Positions 9,155 to 18,687 of a DNA stretch of 64,000 nucleotides are shown piece by piece; within the stretch, counting starts at the first letter, position 1, and each line of letters starts with the position of its first letter. The notes under the pieces were generated by a model that had not been told where the DNA came from, searched no databases, and saw only the letters and a list, made by a program, of their open reading frames with translations. Origin of the DNA: CAMAVH01 sp036500145 (lineage in GTDB: Bacteria; Pseudomonadota; Alphaproteobacteria; SMXQ01); NCBI GenBank assembly GCA_036500145.1, contig DASYCO010000077.1:1-64000 (forward strand), given 5' to 3'. The position numbers were made by a program, and so were the translations under genes.

Positions 9155-9174
9155 CCCGGCGCAGGTGCGCCGGG
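9155..9174 (+). other. Hairpin between rpmD and rplO
   Basis: CCCGGCGC and GCGCCGGG make a perfect 8-bp stem around an AGGT loop within the 52-nt gap, ending 16 nt before the rplO ATG. There is no U-tract. It resembles the hairpin upstream of rplF and is probably post-transcriptional in role. Confidence 0.45.
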
Positions 9175-9190
9175 CAGAAGGATAGAGACC

Positions 9191-9727
9191 ATGCAGCTGA
9201 ATCAGCTTTCGGACAACCAGGGCGCCCACAAGCACCGCCGTCGCGTCGGTCGCGGCATCGGCTCCGGCAAGGGCAAGACCTCCGGCTCCGGCGTCAAGGG
9301 CCAGAAGTCGCGTTCGGGCGTGGCCATCAACGGCTTCGAAGGCGGCCAGATGCCGATCCATCGCCGCGTGCCGAAGCGCGGCTTCAACAACGTCTCCGGC
9401 AAGCGCTTCGCCGAAGTGACGCTCGGCGGCCTGCAGAAGGCCATCGAAGCGGGCAAGCTCGACGCGGGCAAGCCGATCACGATCGAGCTGCTGAAGTCGT
9501 CGGGCGTCGTGCGCCACGTGCGCGACGGCGTGCGCCTGCTCGGCACCGGCGAACTGAAGACGAAGGTCGCCCTCGAGCTGACCGGCGCCACCAAGTCCGC
9601 CATTGCCGCCGTCGAAAAGGCGGGCGGTTCGGTGAAGGTCGCGATCCTGGCCAAGGTCGACCGCCCGGTCGTGGAGAGCAACTCCATCCGCGCCCGCAAG
9701 CAGAGAGCCTCGGGCGCGACGGCCTAA
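9191..9727 (+). CDS. rplO: 50S ribosomal protein L15
   Basis: 178 residues, somewhat longer than E. coli L15 (144). The start MQLNQLSDNQGAHKHRRRVG, the Gly-rich GIGSGKGKTSGSGVKGQKSR and GFEGGQMPIHRRVPKRGF are the family signature. L15 binds 23S rRNA late in assembly. The C-terminus has an extra basic tail (SIRARKQRASGATA). It is followed 42 nt later by secY, the usual spc order. Confidence 0.97.
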   Translation: MQLNQLSDNQGAHKHRRRVGRGIGSGKGKTSGSGVKGQKSRSGVAINGFEGGQMPIHRRVPKRGFNNVSGKRFAEVTLGGLQKAIEAGKLDAGKPITIELLKSSGVVRHVRDGVRLLGTGELKTKVALELTGATKSAIAAVEKAGGSVKVAILAKVDRPVVESNSIRARKQRASGATA

Positions 9728-9769
9728 TCCTTCGCCTTCTAGGCACCAGTAACCGAGGGATTTGAGCTT

Positions 9770-11109
<1,340 letters not shown>

Positions 11110-11113
<4 letters not shown>

Positions 11114-11760
11114 ATTTGATCCTGTTGGGGCCGCCGGGTGCCGGAAAGGGCACCCAGGCCCAGCTGCTGAAGGACCGTCATGGCCTCGTTCAGCTCTCGA
11201 CCGGGGACATGCTGCGCGCGGCGGTCGCCTCGGGCAGCGAACTCGGCAAGACCGTGAAGTCGATCATGGCCGCGGGCGCCCTGGTGCCCGACGAGACCAT
11301 GATCAACCTGATTGCCGACCGGATCGCCCAGCCGGACTGCGCCAAGGGCTTCATTCTGGATGGTTTCCCCCGGACCACCCGCCAGGCCGAGGCGCTCGAC
11401 GCCATGCTGGCGGAGAAGGGGCTGAAGCTGGACCGGGTGATCGAGCTGAAGGTCGACGACGCCGCCCTGGTGGAACGCATCAGCGGCCGCTACAGCTGCG
11501 CGAAGTGCGGCACGGGCTACCACGACGTCTACAAGACGCCGAAAAAGCCTGGAGTTTGCGATACTTGCGGGTCGACGGAGTTCACCCGTCGGGAAGACGA
11601 CAAGGCCGAGGTGGTGACATCCCGGCTTGAGGCCTACAACCGCCAGACGGCGCCATTGCTGCCTTATTACAAGGCGCGGGGCGTGCTGCGGACCGTAGAC
11701 GGCATGGCCGCCATCGACAAGGTGGCCGAAGAAATCGAGGGAGTCCTCAAGGGCTCCTAA
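11110..11760 (+). CDS. adk: Adenylate kinase (zinc-lid type)
   Basis: 216 residues from the ATG overlapping the secY stop. It interconverts ATP + AMP and 2 ADP. The P-loop GPPGAGKGT is at residues 7-15, and the AMP-binding DGFPRT follows near residue 84. The lid carries four cysteines (C130, C133, C150, C153), the zinc-binding form found in Gram-positives and many alphaproteobacteria rather than the E. coli His/Ser/Asp/Thr form. Its place between secY and rpsM is standard. Confidence 0.97.
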
Positions 11761-11764
11761 CAAG

Positions 11765-11792
11765 TTGACTTGGGACCGGATTTTTCTATAAT
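11765..11792 (+). promoter_or_regulatory. Sigma70-type promoter upstream of rpsM (alpha operon)
   Basis: TTGACT at 11765-11770 and a perfect TATAAT at 11787-11792 are separated by 16 nt, in the 105-nt gap between adk and rpsM. This is the closest match to consensus seen in the window. It implies that rpsM, rpsK, rpoA and rplQ can be transcribed separately from the S10-spc run. Transcription would begin near 11799. Confidence 0.75.
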
Positions 11793-11865
11793 CCCGGGCC
11801 TTCTGCCTCCAGGCTGAACCTGGGGTCGGACGTCAATCCACATTTGAATTTCGGGAGTATGCGGC

Positions 11866-12240
11866 GTGGCGCGCATTGCTGGCGTTAACATTCCTACCGA
11901 TAAGCGGGTGCTGATTGCTCTCACTTACATCCACGGCATCGGTCCGGCTCGCGCGAAGGATATCATCGCCAAGGCGAATATCTCCGACACCGCGCGCGTC
12001 AACCAGCTCTCGGACGACGACGTCATCCGCATGCGCGAGATCATCGACCGCGACTATCACGTCGAAGGCGACCTGCGCCGCGAAGTGGCGATGAACATTA
12101 AGCGCTTGATGGACCTGGGCTGCTACCGCGGCCTGCGTCATCGCAAGGGCCTGCCGGTTCATGGCCAGCGCACCCACACGAACGCCCGCACCCGCAAGGG
12201 CCCGGCGCGTCCGATCGCCGGCAAGAAAAAAGCCACCTAA
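11866..12240 (+). CDS. rpsM: 30S ribosomal protein S13
   Basis: 124 residues from a GTG start at 11866, supported by GGGAG at 11853-11857. S13 contacts P-site tRNA and the 50S A-site finger. The start ARIAGVNIPTDKRV and the C-terminal GQRTHTNARTRKG are conserved. It is the first gene downstream of the near-consensus promoter and begins the alpha operon. Confidence 0.97.
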   Translation: MARIAGVNIPTDKRVLIALTYIHGIGPARAKDIIAKANISDTARVNQLSDDDVIRMREIIDRDYHVEGDLRREVAMNIKRLMDLGCYRGLRHRKGLPVHGQRTHTNARTRKGPARPIAGKKKAT

Positions 12241-12255
12241 CGTACAGGATCGATT

Positions 12256-12660
12256 ATGGCCAAGTCCCCGTCCTCCGCTGCAGCCGCGCGGCCCCGTCGC
12301 CGCGAGCGCAAGAACATCACGTCGGGCGTCGCGCACGTCAACGCGAGCTTCAACAACACGATGATCACCATCACCGACGCGCAGGGCAACACGATCTCCT
12401 GGTCGTCGTCGGGCGTGCAGGGCTTCAAGGGCTCGCGCAAGTCGACGCCCTACGCCGCGCAGATGGCCGCTGAAGACGCCGGCAAGAAGGCCATGGAACA
12501 TGGCATGCGCACCCTCGAAGTCGAGGTGAAGGGCCCGGGTTCGGGTCGCGAGTCGGCGCTGCGCGCGCTGCAGTCGGTCGGGTTCACCATCACGTCGATC
12601 CGCGACGTGACGGCCATCCCGCACAACGGCTGCCGTCCGCCGAAGCGTCGCCGCGTTTGA
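12256..12660 (+). CDS. rpsK: 30S ribosomal protein S11
   Basis: 134 residues. S11 lies in the 30S platform and contacts mRNA near the Shine-Dalgarno helix. The segment NASFNNTMITITDAQGN and the C-terminal DVTAIPHNGCRPPKRRRV are signature sequences. It starts 15 nt after rpsM. The 144-nt gap to rpoA holds three consecutive hairpins. Confidence 0.98.
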   Translation: MAKSPSSAAAARPRRRERKNITSGVAHVNASFNNTMITITDAQGNTISWSSSGVQGFKGSRKSTPYAAQMAAEDAGKKAMEHGMRTLEVEVKGPGSGRESALRALQSVGFTITSIRDVTAIPHNGCRPPKRRRV

Positions 12661-12666
12661 TTTTTA

Positions 12667-12755
12667 CCGAGGCCGCGCGCGAGCGCAGCCTCGGCTTTCG
12701 CTACTGATCGGGCCCGTCAGCGGGTCCGCAAAGGCCGGGCTCGCGTCGCCCGGCC
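12667..12755 (+). promoter_or_regulatory. Three-hairpin leader upstream of rpoA
   Basis: The rpsK-rpoA gap contains three successive inverted repeats. The first is CCGAGGC/GCCTCGG at 12667-12673 and 12688-12694. The second is GGGCCCG/CGGGTCC at 12710-12716 and 12721-12727, with a TCAG loop. The third is a perfect GGCCGGGC/GCCCGGCC at 12733-12740 and 12748-12755. None is followed by a U-tract. A structured mRNA leader that tunes rpoA expression is inferred; no ligand or binding protein can be named. Confidence 0.5.
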
Positions 12756-12804
12756 GCAGCATTCTCCGGCGGATCGTATTCCGCCCAAATGTGAGGTCGC
12801 ATTC

Positions 12805-13821
12805 GTGATTCAGAAGAACTGGACGGAACTGATTAAGCCGACGAAGCTTCAGGTCACGCCGGGCACCGAACCGCAGCGGATCGCCACGGTCGTCGCCGAG
12901 CCCCTGGAGCGCGGCTTCGGCCTGACGCTGGGCAACGCGCTGCGTCGCGTGCTGCTGTCGTCGCTGCAGGGCGCCTCCGTCACCGGCATCCAGATTCAGG
13001 GCATCCTGCACGAATTCTCGTCCATTCCGGGCGTGCGCGAGGACGTGACCGACATCGTCCTCAACATCAAGAACCTCGCGATCCGCATGCAGGGCGAAGG
13101 CCCGAAGCGCATCGTCCTGAAGGCCAACGGCCCGGGCGAAGTGACCGCCGGCATGATCGAGACCGTCTCCGACATCGAAATCCTCAATCCGGACCTGGTG
13201 CTCTGCACGCTCGACAAGGGCGCGACGATCAACATGGAAATGATCGTCAACACCGGCAAGGGCTACGTCCCGGCGTCGATGAACCGTCCAGAGGACGCGC
13301 CCATCGGCCTGATCCCGGTCGACGCGCTCTACAGCCCGGTCCGCAAGGTCGCCTACAAGGTCGAGAATTCGCGCGTCGGCCAGGTCACCGACTACGACAA
13401 GCTGAGCATGGACGTCGAGACCGACGGCACCGTGACGCCTGAGGATTCCGTCGCGCTCGCCGCGCGCATCCTGCAGGACCAGCTGCAGCTCTTCATCAAC
13501 TTCGAAGAGCCGCAGGCCGCCACCGAGGAGGAGAAGTCCGAGGAGCCGGCGTTCAACAAGAACCTGCTGCGCAAGGTCGAAGAGCTCGAGCTGTCGGTCC
13601 GTTCGGCCAACTGCCTGAAGAACGACAACATCATCTACATCGGCGACCTCGTGCAGAAGACGGAGGCGGAGATGCTCCGCACCCCGAACTTCGGCCGCAA
13701 GTCGCTGAACGAGATCAAGGAAGTCCTGGCCCAAATGGGTCTCCATCTCGGCATGGAGATTCCGAACTGGCCGCCCGAGAACATCGAAGAGCTGGCCAAG
13801 AAGCTCGAGGAACCGTACTAA
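12805..13821 (+). CDS. rpoA: RNA polymerase alpha subunit
   Basis: 338 residues from a GTG start at 12805 with GAGG at 12793-12796. The N-terminal domain (assembly and dimerisation) has ERGFGLTLGNALRRVLLSSL; the C-terminal domain, which contacts UP elements and activators, includes SVRSANCLKNDNI and NFGRKSLNEIKEVL. An acidic linker (TEEEKSEE) separates the two. It is the scaffold on which beta and beta-prime assemble. Confidence 0.98.
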   Translation: MIQKNWTELIKPTKLQVTPGTEPQRIATVVAEPLERGFGLTLGNALRRVLLSSLQGASVTGIQIQGILHEFSSIPGVREDVTDIVLNIKNLAIRMQGEGPKRIVLKANGPGEVTAGMIETVSDIEILNPDLVLCTLDKGATINMEMIVNTGKGYVPASMNRPEDAPIGLIPVDALYSPVRKVAYKVENSRVGQVTDYDKLSMDVETDGTVTPEDSVALAARILQDQLQLFINFEEPQAATEEEKSEEPAFNKNLLRKVEELELSVRSANCLKNDNIIYIGDLVQKTEAEMLRTPNFGRKSLNEIKEVLAQMGLHLGMEIPNWPPENIEELAKKLEEPY

Positions 13822-13858
13822 GCGCGCGGCAGCGCCTTAGGCGATTAGGAGAAGAATT

Positions 13859-14293
13859 ATGCGTCACGGTATGAGCGGTCGTAAGCTGAACCGCACGAGC
13901 TCCCACCGCAAAGCCATGTTCGACAACATGGCGGCGGCGGTGATCAAGCACGAGCAGATCACGACGACGTTGCCGAAGGCCAAGGACCTGAAGCCGATCA
14001 TCGACAAGCTGATCACGCTCGGCAAGCGCGGCGGCCTGCATTCGCGCCGCCAGGCGATCTCGCTGCTGGGCGACGTCAAGCTCGCGGCCAAGCTGTTCGA
14101 CACGCTGGCCCCGCGCTACGCGACCCGCGCCGGCGGCTACACCCGCGTGCTCAAGGCCGGGTTCCGCCGCGGCGACATGGCGCCGATGGCCGTCATCGAG
14201 CTGGTCGACCGCGATCCGTCCGCCAAGGGCCTGGACTCGGGCCCAACCGGCGTCGAGACCGTGGATGCCGAGGCCGCGACGGCCAACGCCTAA
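13859..14293 (+). CDS. rplQ: 50S ribosomal protein L17
   Basis: 144 residues; MRHGMSGRKLNRTSSHRKAM and the conserved TTLPKAKDLKP region mark L17, which lies at the bottom of the large subunit near L22 and L32. TAGGAGAAG precedes the ATG. The C-terminus has an alphaproteobacterial acidic/alanine tail. It is the last gene of the ribosomal run and is followed by a terminator. Confidence 0.98.
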   Translation: MRHGMSGRKLNRTSSHRKAMFDNMAAAVIKHEQITTTLPKAKDLKPIIDKLITLGKRGGLHSRRQAISLLGDVKLAAKLFDTLAPRYATRAGGYTRVLKAGFRRGDMAPMAVIELVDRDPSAKGLDSGPTGVETVDAEAATANA

Positions 14294-14341
14294 CCGCAGG
14301 TTTCCCCGGGCGCTTAACCTTTCCCGGGTCACGTATCGTTG

Positions 14342-14370
14342 AAGGGCAGCCGCGAGGCTGCCTTTCGCGT
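14342..14370 (+). terminator. Intrinsic terminator after rplQ
   Basis: A 10-bp stem, AAGGGCAGCC (14342-14351) pairing with GGCTGCCTTT (14356-14365) around a GCGA tetraloop, followed by CGCGTTT. The T-run is short and interrupted, but position and shape fit the end of the alpha operon. Confidence 0.65.
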
Positions 14371-14392
14371 TTCCGGGTGTTAGAATTCGGCC

Positions 14393-15883
14393 ATGTCGAT
14401 CATGACCCACATGCAACCGTCGGGCCGCCGGGCCTCGGCCCGCAAGACCTTCGCGCGCAAGACATGGCGCCGCGCCGCCATCCTTCTGGCCGCCTGGATG
14501 GCCTGCACGACAGCTTGCACGGGAGCCACGCAGGCCCAGGCGCCGGCGGTACCGCAGTCGCGCGAACAGGTCACCCTCAGCTTCGCGCCGGTGGTCAAGC
14601 GCACGGCCAGCGCCGTCGTGAACATCTACGCCCGCACGGTGGTACAGGCGCGCCGTTCGCCGCTGCTCGACGATCCGTTCTTCCGCCGATTCTTCGGCGA
14701 CAATGCGCCCGGCGGCGCGCCGCGCGAGCGCGTGCAGAACTCGCTCGGCTCCGGCGTCATCGTCGACCCCTCGGGCCTGATCGTCACGAACTACCATGTC
14801 ATCGGCACGTCGGGCGAAATCACGGTGGTGCTGCCTGACCGGCGCGAGTTCAACGCGAAGGTCGAGCTCGCCGACGAGCGCGCCGACCTCGCCGTGCTGC
14901 GCATCGACACCAAGGGCGAGTCGTTGCCGGTGCTGCCGCTGCGCGATTCCGACGACCTCGAGGTCGGCGACCTCGTGCTCGCCATCGGCAATCCGTTCGG
15001 CGTCGGCCAGACGGTGACGAGCGGCATCGTCTCGGCGCTCGCGCGCACCAACGTCGGCATCTCCGACTACGGCTACTTCATCCAGACCGACGCGGCGATC
15101 AACCCCGGCAATTCCGGCGGCGCGCTGGTCGGCATGGATGGCAGCCTCGTCGGCATCAACACGGCGATCTATTCGCAGAGCGGCGGCTCGCTCGGCATCG
15201 GCTTCGCCATTCCGTCGAACATGGTGCGCGCCATGCTCGCCAGCGTGAAGGCCGGCGGCAAGATCGTGCGGCCCTGGCTCGGCGCCAACGGCCAGGCGGT
15301 CACGGCGGAGATCGCCACCAGCCTCAACCTGCCTCATCCCGAAGGCGTGCTGATCAGCGGCGTCAACGCCAAGGGGCCGGCGTCGCGCGCCGGCCTGCGC
15401 GTCGGCGACATCGTCACCGCCATCGACGGCCGCGACGTCGACAGCCCGGAGGCCCTGCGCTTCCGCATCGCCACGCTGCCCGTCGGCAAGAGCGCCAAGC
15501 TGACCGTGCTGCGCCGTTCCGGCGAACACGCCGAACTGACCCTGGCGCTGGAATCGCCGCCGGAAACGCCGGCGCGCGACCAGGCGACGCTGCAAGGCAG
15601 CGTGCCGCTGGCGGGCGCCACCGTCGCCAACCTGTCGCCGGCCCTGGCCGACGAGCTGGCGCTGCCGACCGAGGCGAGCGGCGTCATCGTCATGGACGTG
15701 GGGCGCGGCAGCATCGCCGCGCGCCTGGGCCTGAAGCCGCGCGACGTGGTCGTGTCGGTGAACGGCGCCGACGTCGAATCGGTCGCCGGCCTGCGCCGCC
15801 TCATGACCCGCAACGGCACGGACTCGCGCTGGCGCATTGCCATCCGCCGCGGCGACCAAGTCCTCACCTTGGTGGTCGGGTGA
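14393..15883 (+). CDS. DegP/DegQ-type periplasmic serine endoprotease
   Basis: 496 residues. After a basic N-terminus and a hydrophobic export signal (about residues 26-50) comes a trypsin-like domain with the catalytic triad His135 (TNYHVIG), Asp165 (ADLAVL) and Ser241 (GNSGGAL). Two PDZ domains follow, near residues 290-385 and 405-495. HtrA-family enzymes degrade or hold misfolded envelope proteins. The gene is set off from the ribosomal genes by a terminator and is followed 25 nt later by rarA. The exact member (DegP, DegQ or MucD) cannot be decided by eye. Confidence 0.92.
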   Translation: MSIMTHMQPSGRRASARKTFARKTWRRAAILLAAWMACTTACTGATQAQAPAVPQSREQVTLSFAPVVKRTASAVVNIYARTVVQARRSPLLDDPFFRRFFGDNAPGGAPRERVQNSLGSGVIVDPSGLIVTNYHVIGTSGEITVVLPDRREFNAKVELADERADLAVLRIDTKGESLPVLPLRDSDDLEVGDLVLAIGNPFGVGQTVTSGIVSALARTNVGISDYGYFIQTDAAINPGNSGGALVGMDGSLVGINTAIYSQSGGSLGIGFAIPSNMVRAMLASVKAGGKIVRPWLGANGQAVTAEIATSLNLPHPEGVLISGVNAKGPASRAGLRVGDIVTAIDGRDVDSPEALRFRIATLPVGKSAKLTVLRRSGEHAELTLALESPPETPARDQATLQGSVPLAGATVANLSPALADELALPTEASGVIVMDVGRGSIAARLGLKPRDVVVSVNGADVESVAGLRRLMTRNGTDSRWRIAIRRGDQVLTLVVG

Positions 15884-15908
15884 GCTTTTCCCCGTCGGGG
15901 AGGAACCG

Positions 15909-17267
15909 ATGACGACGCTGTTCGAACGCGAAGCGCCGCGCCCCTTGGCCGACCGCCTGCGTCCGCAGCATCTGAGCGAGGTCATCGGCCAGCAGCATCT
16001 GCTGGGGCCGGAAGGCCCCATCGGCCGTATGGTCGCGGCGCACCGCATCGCTTCGATGATCCTGTGGGGCCCGCCGGGCTGCGGCAAGACGACCATCGCC
16101 CGCCTGCTCGCCGAAGGCACCAGCCTGCATTTCGAGCCCCTGTCGGCGGTGTTCTCCGGCGTCGCCGACCTGAAGAAAGTCTTCGAGGCGTCGCGCAAGC
16201 GCCGCGAGATGGGGCAGGGCACCCTGCTGTTCGTCGACGAGATCCATCGCTTCAACCGCGCCCAGCAGGACAGCTTCCTGCCCTTCGTCGAGGACGGCAC
16301 GGTGATCCTGGTCGGCGCGACGACGGAAAACCCCTCCTTCGAGATCAACGGCGCGCTTCTCTCGCGCTGCCAGGTCTTCGTGCTCAACCGGCTCGGTGAC
16401 GCGGCGCTGGAGGAAATCCTCACCCGCGCCGAGGCGGAAATGGGCCGTCCGCTGGCGGTGGACGCCGAGGCGCGCGCCGCCCTGCGCGCCATGGCCGATG
16501 GCGACGGCCGCTATCTCATCAACCTGGCCGAGCAGCTCTTCGCCCTGCCGCCGAGCAAGGCCGGCAAGCTCGACACCAAGGCGCTGGCCGCCGCCGTGCA
16601 GAAGCGCGCGCCGCTCTACGACAAGGCCCAGGAAGGCCACTACAATCTCATCAGCGCCCTGCACAAGTCGCTGCGCGGCTCCGACGTGGACGCGGCGCTC
16701 TACTGGCTCGCCCGCATGCTGGCGGGCGGCGAGCCGCCGCTCTACATCGTGCGCCGGCTGGTGCGCTTCGCCTCCGAGGACATCGGCCTGGCCGATCCCA
16801 ATGCCCTGGTGCAGGCCCTGGCCGCCAAGGACAGCTACGATTTCCTCGGCTCGCCGGAAGGCGAGCTGGCGATCGTGCAGGCGGTGGCCTATCTCGCGAC
16901 CGCGCCCAAGTCGAACGCCCTCTACCGCGCCCAGAGCGCCGCCAACAAGGCGGCCGCCGAGCAGGGCTCGCTCATGCCGCCCAAGCATATTCTCAACGCG
17001 CCGACGAGACTGATGCGCGACATCGGCTACGGCAAGGGCTACGAATACGACCACGAGGCGCCGGACGCCTTCTCGGGGCAGAACTACTTCCCCGACGAGA
17101 TGGAGCGACGGCAATTCTACCAGCCGGCGGAGCGCGGCTTCGAGCGCGACATCGCCAAGCGGCTGGCCTATTGGGCAAAATTGCGCGGCGAGCGCCAGTC
17201 CGGCGGAACGCCGGCAGGTGAACGGTCTGGCGGCGCGCAGACGGACGACGACGGGGAGAACGAGTAG
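15909..17267 (+). CDS. rarA: Replication-associated recombination protein A (MgsA)
   Basis: 452 residues from the ATG at 15909, with GAGGAA a few bases upstream. It is an AAA+ ATPase acting at stalled replication forks. Walker A is GPPGCGKT at residues 54-61, Walker B is LLFVDEIHRF, and sensor 1 follows as GATTENPSFEIN. The C-terminal YDHEAPDAFSGQNYFPDEM is typical of RarA. It differs from the related RuvB and clamp loader by this C-terminal tetramerisation part. Its stop abuts the crcB start. Confidence 0.95.
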   Translation: MTTLFEREAPRPLADRLRPQHLSEVIGQQHLLGPEGPIGRMVAAHRIASMILWGPPGCGKTTIARLLAEGTSLHFEPLSAVFSGVADLKKVFEASRKRREMGQGTLLFVDEIHRFNRAQQDSFLPFVEDGTVILVGATTENPSFEINGALLSRCQVFVLNRLGDAALEEILTRAEAEMGRPLAVDAEARAALRAMADGDGRYLINLAEQLFALPPSKAGKLDTKALAAAVQKRAPLYDKAQEGHYNLISALHKSLRGSDVDAALYWLARMLAGGEPPLYIVRRLVRFASEDIGLADPNALVQALAAKDSYDFLGSPEGELAIVQAVAYLATAPKSNALYRAQSAANKAAAEQGSLMPPKHILNAPTRLMRDIGYGKGYEYDHEAPDAFSGQNYFPDEMERRQFYQPAERGFERDIAKRLAYWAKLRGERQSGGTPAGERSGGAQTDDDGENE

Positions 17268-17648
17268 ATGGGCATGGTTGCGGCGGTCGCGGTGGGCGGC
17301 GCCTTGGGCTCGGTGGCGCGTTACGCCACGATGCTATGGATGGCGCGTCTGTTCGGCGGCGGCTTTCCTTACGGCACGCTCGCGGTGAACATGGTCGGCG
17401 GCTTCGTCATGGGCCTGCTGATCGAGGCGATGGCGCTAGCCTGGTCGCCGAGCGAAGCCATGCGCGCCTTCATCGCCGTCGGCGTCCTCGGCGGCTTCAC
17501 GACATTCTCGACCTTCTCGCTCGACAGCTGGCTGCTGATCCAGCGCGGCGACTATGGCTTGGCTGCGCTCTACATCGGCGCCTCTTTGCTGCTCTCCATC
17601 GGCGGCCTGGTCGCCGGCCTCTATCTCACGCGCACGGTGCTGGCATGA
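17268..17648 (+). CDS. crcB: Fluoride channel CrcB/Fluc
   Basis: 126 residues with four hydrophobic helices. Fluc channels export fluoride as dual-topology dimers. Diagnostic motifs are GGALGSVARY, the pore Asn in GTLAVNMVGG, and GGFTTFSTFSLD, which holds the phenylalanine box and the sodium-site threonines. The ATG follows the rarA TAG directly, with GGGGAGA inside the end of rarA as RBS. Its TGA overlaps the rluC start by 4 nt. No fluoride riboswitch is visible because there is no leader. Confidence 0.95.
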   Translation: MGMVAAVAVGGALGSVARYATMLWMARLFGGGFPYGTLAVNMVGGFVMGLLIEAMALAWSPSEAMRAFIAVGVLGGFTTFSTFSLDSWLLIQRGDYGLAALYIGASLLLSIGGLVAGLYLTRTVLA

Positions 17649-18670
17649 GCAAACCTCCCGCGGCCAACGTCGTCCAGACGCTGAAGGTCGGCGACGACGA
17701 GGCCGACCAGCGGCTCGACCGCTGGTTCAAGCGGCGCTTTCCTGCGCTCGGCCATGGCAAGCTCGAGAAGCTGCTGCGCACCGGGCAGGTGCGCGTCGAC
17801 GGCAAGCGCGCCAAGGCGGCCTTCCGCCTGGAGCCGGGCATGGAAGTGCGCGTGCCGCCGCTCGGCGACCTGGCGCCGGCGACAGACCGCCCCATCACCC
17901 AGCAGCCACGCGTGAGCAAGGGCGACGCCGAAGCCTTGCGCGCTTCGGTGCTGCATCGCGACGACGACGTCATCGTGATCAACAAGCCGCCGGGCCTCGC
18001 GGTGCAGGGCGGCACGGGCACGGCGCATCATCTCGACGCCATGCTCGACGCGCTGAAGTTCGACAAGCCGGACCGGCCGAAGCTGGTCCATCGCCTCGAC
18101 CGCGACACCAGCGGCACGCTCGTCCTCGCCCGCACCACGGTCGCCGCGCGCTGGCTGACGGCGGCCTTCCGCGCGCGTACCACGCGCAAGGTCTATTGGT
18201 CGCTCGTCGTCGGGGTGCCGAAGATCCGCCAGGGCCGCATCGACATCGCGCTCTCCAAGCTGCCGGGTCCGCGCGGCGAGAAGATGGTCGGCGACGAGGA
18301 CGAGGGCAAGCGCGCTGTCACGCTCTATGCGGTGGTCGAACATGCGGCGACCAAGGCGGCCTGGCTTGCCATGATGCCGGTCACCGGCCGCACGCACCAG
18401 CTGCGCGCCCATGCCGCGGCGCTCAACACGCCGATCCTGGGCGACGGAAAGTACGGCGGCGAGGCGGCCTTCTTCCGCGGTCCCGAAGGGGACGGCGGCC
18501 GTCCGCGTCTGCATCTGCACGCCCGCGAGATCGAATTCATCCAGCCCAATGGGCGCCTGCTGCGCGTCGTGGCGCCGCTGCCGCCCCACATGCGCTCCAC
18601 CTGGGAGTTCTTCGGCTTCGATCCCAACATGTCGGCGGATTCCTTCGCCGACCTGGCCGAACTTCGCTGA
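17645..18670 (+). CDS. rluC: Ribosomal large subunit pseudouridine synthase, RluC/RluD type
   Basis: 341 residues from the ATG overlapping crcB (ATGA). An N-terminal S4 RNA-binding domain (about residues 20-80) is followed by the RluA-family catalytic domain with HRLDRDTSG; Asp152 is the nucleophile. RluC modifies U955, U2504 and U2580 in E. coli 23S rRNA; the exact sites here are inferred from the family. The crcB-rluC pair is a recurrent alphaproteobacterial arrangement. Confidence 0.92.
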   Translation: MSKPPAANVVQTLKVGDDEADQRLDRWFKRRFPALGHGKLEKLLRTGQVRVDGKRAKAAFRLEPGMEVRVPPLGDLAPATDRPITQQPRVSKGDAEALRASVLHRDDDVIVINKPPGLAVQGGTGTAHHLDAMLDALKFDKPDRPKLVHRLDRDTSGTLVLARTTVAARWLTAAFRARTTRKVYWSLVVGVPKIRQGRIDIALSKLPGPRGEKMVGDEDEGKRAVTLYAVVEHAATKAAWLAMMPVTGRTHQLRAHAAALNTPILGDGKYGGEAAFFRGPEGDGGRPRLHLHAREIEFIQPNGRLLRVVAPLPPHMRSTWEFFGFDPNMSADSFADLAELR

Positions 18671-18687
18671 CGCCTATCGGAAGTCCT

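Noticed and set aside
17268..17290. Fluoride riboswitch for crcB
   Set aside because: crcB begins directly after the rarA stop with no leader, so there is no place for one.
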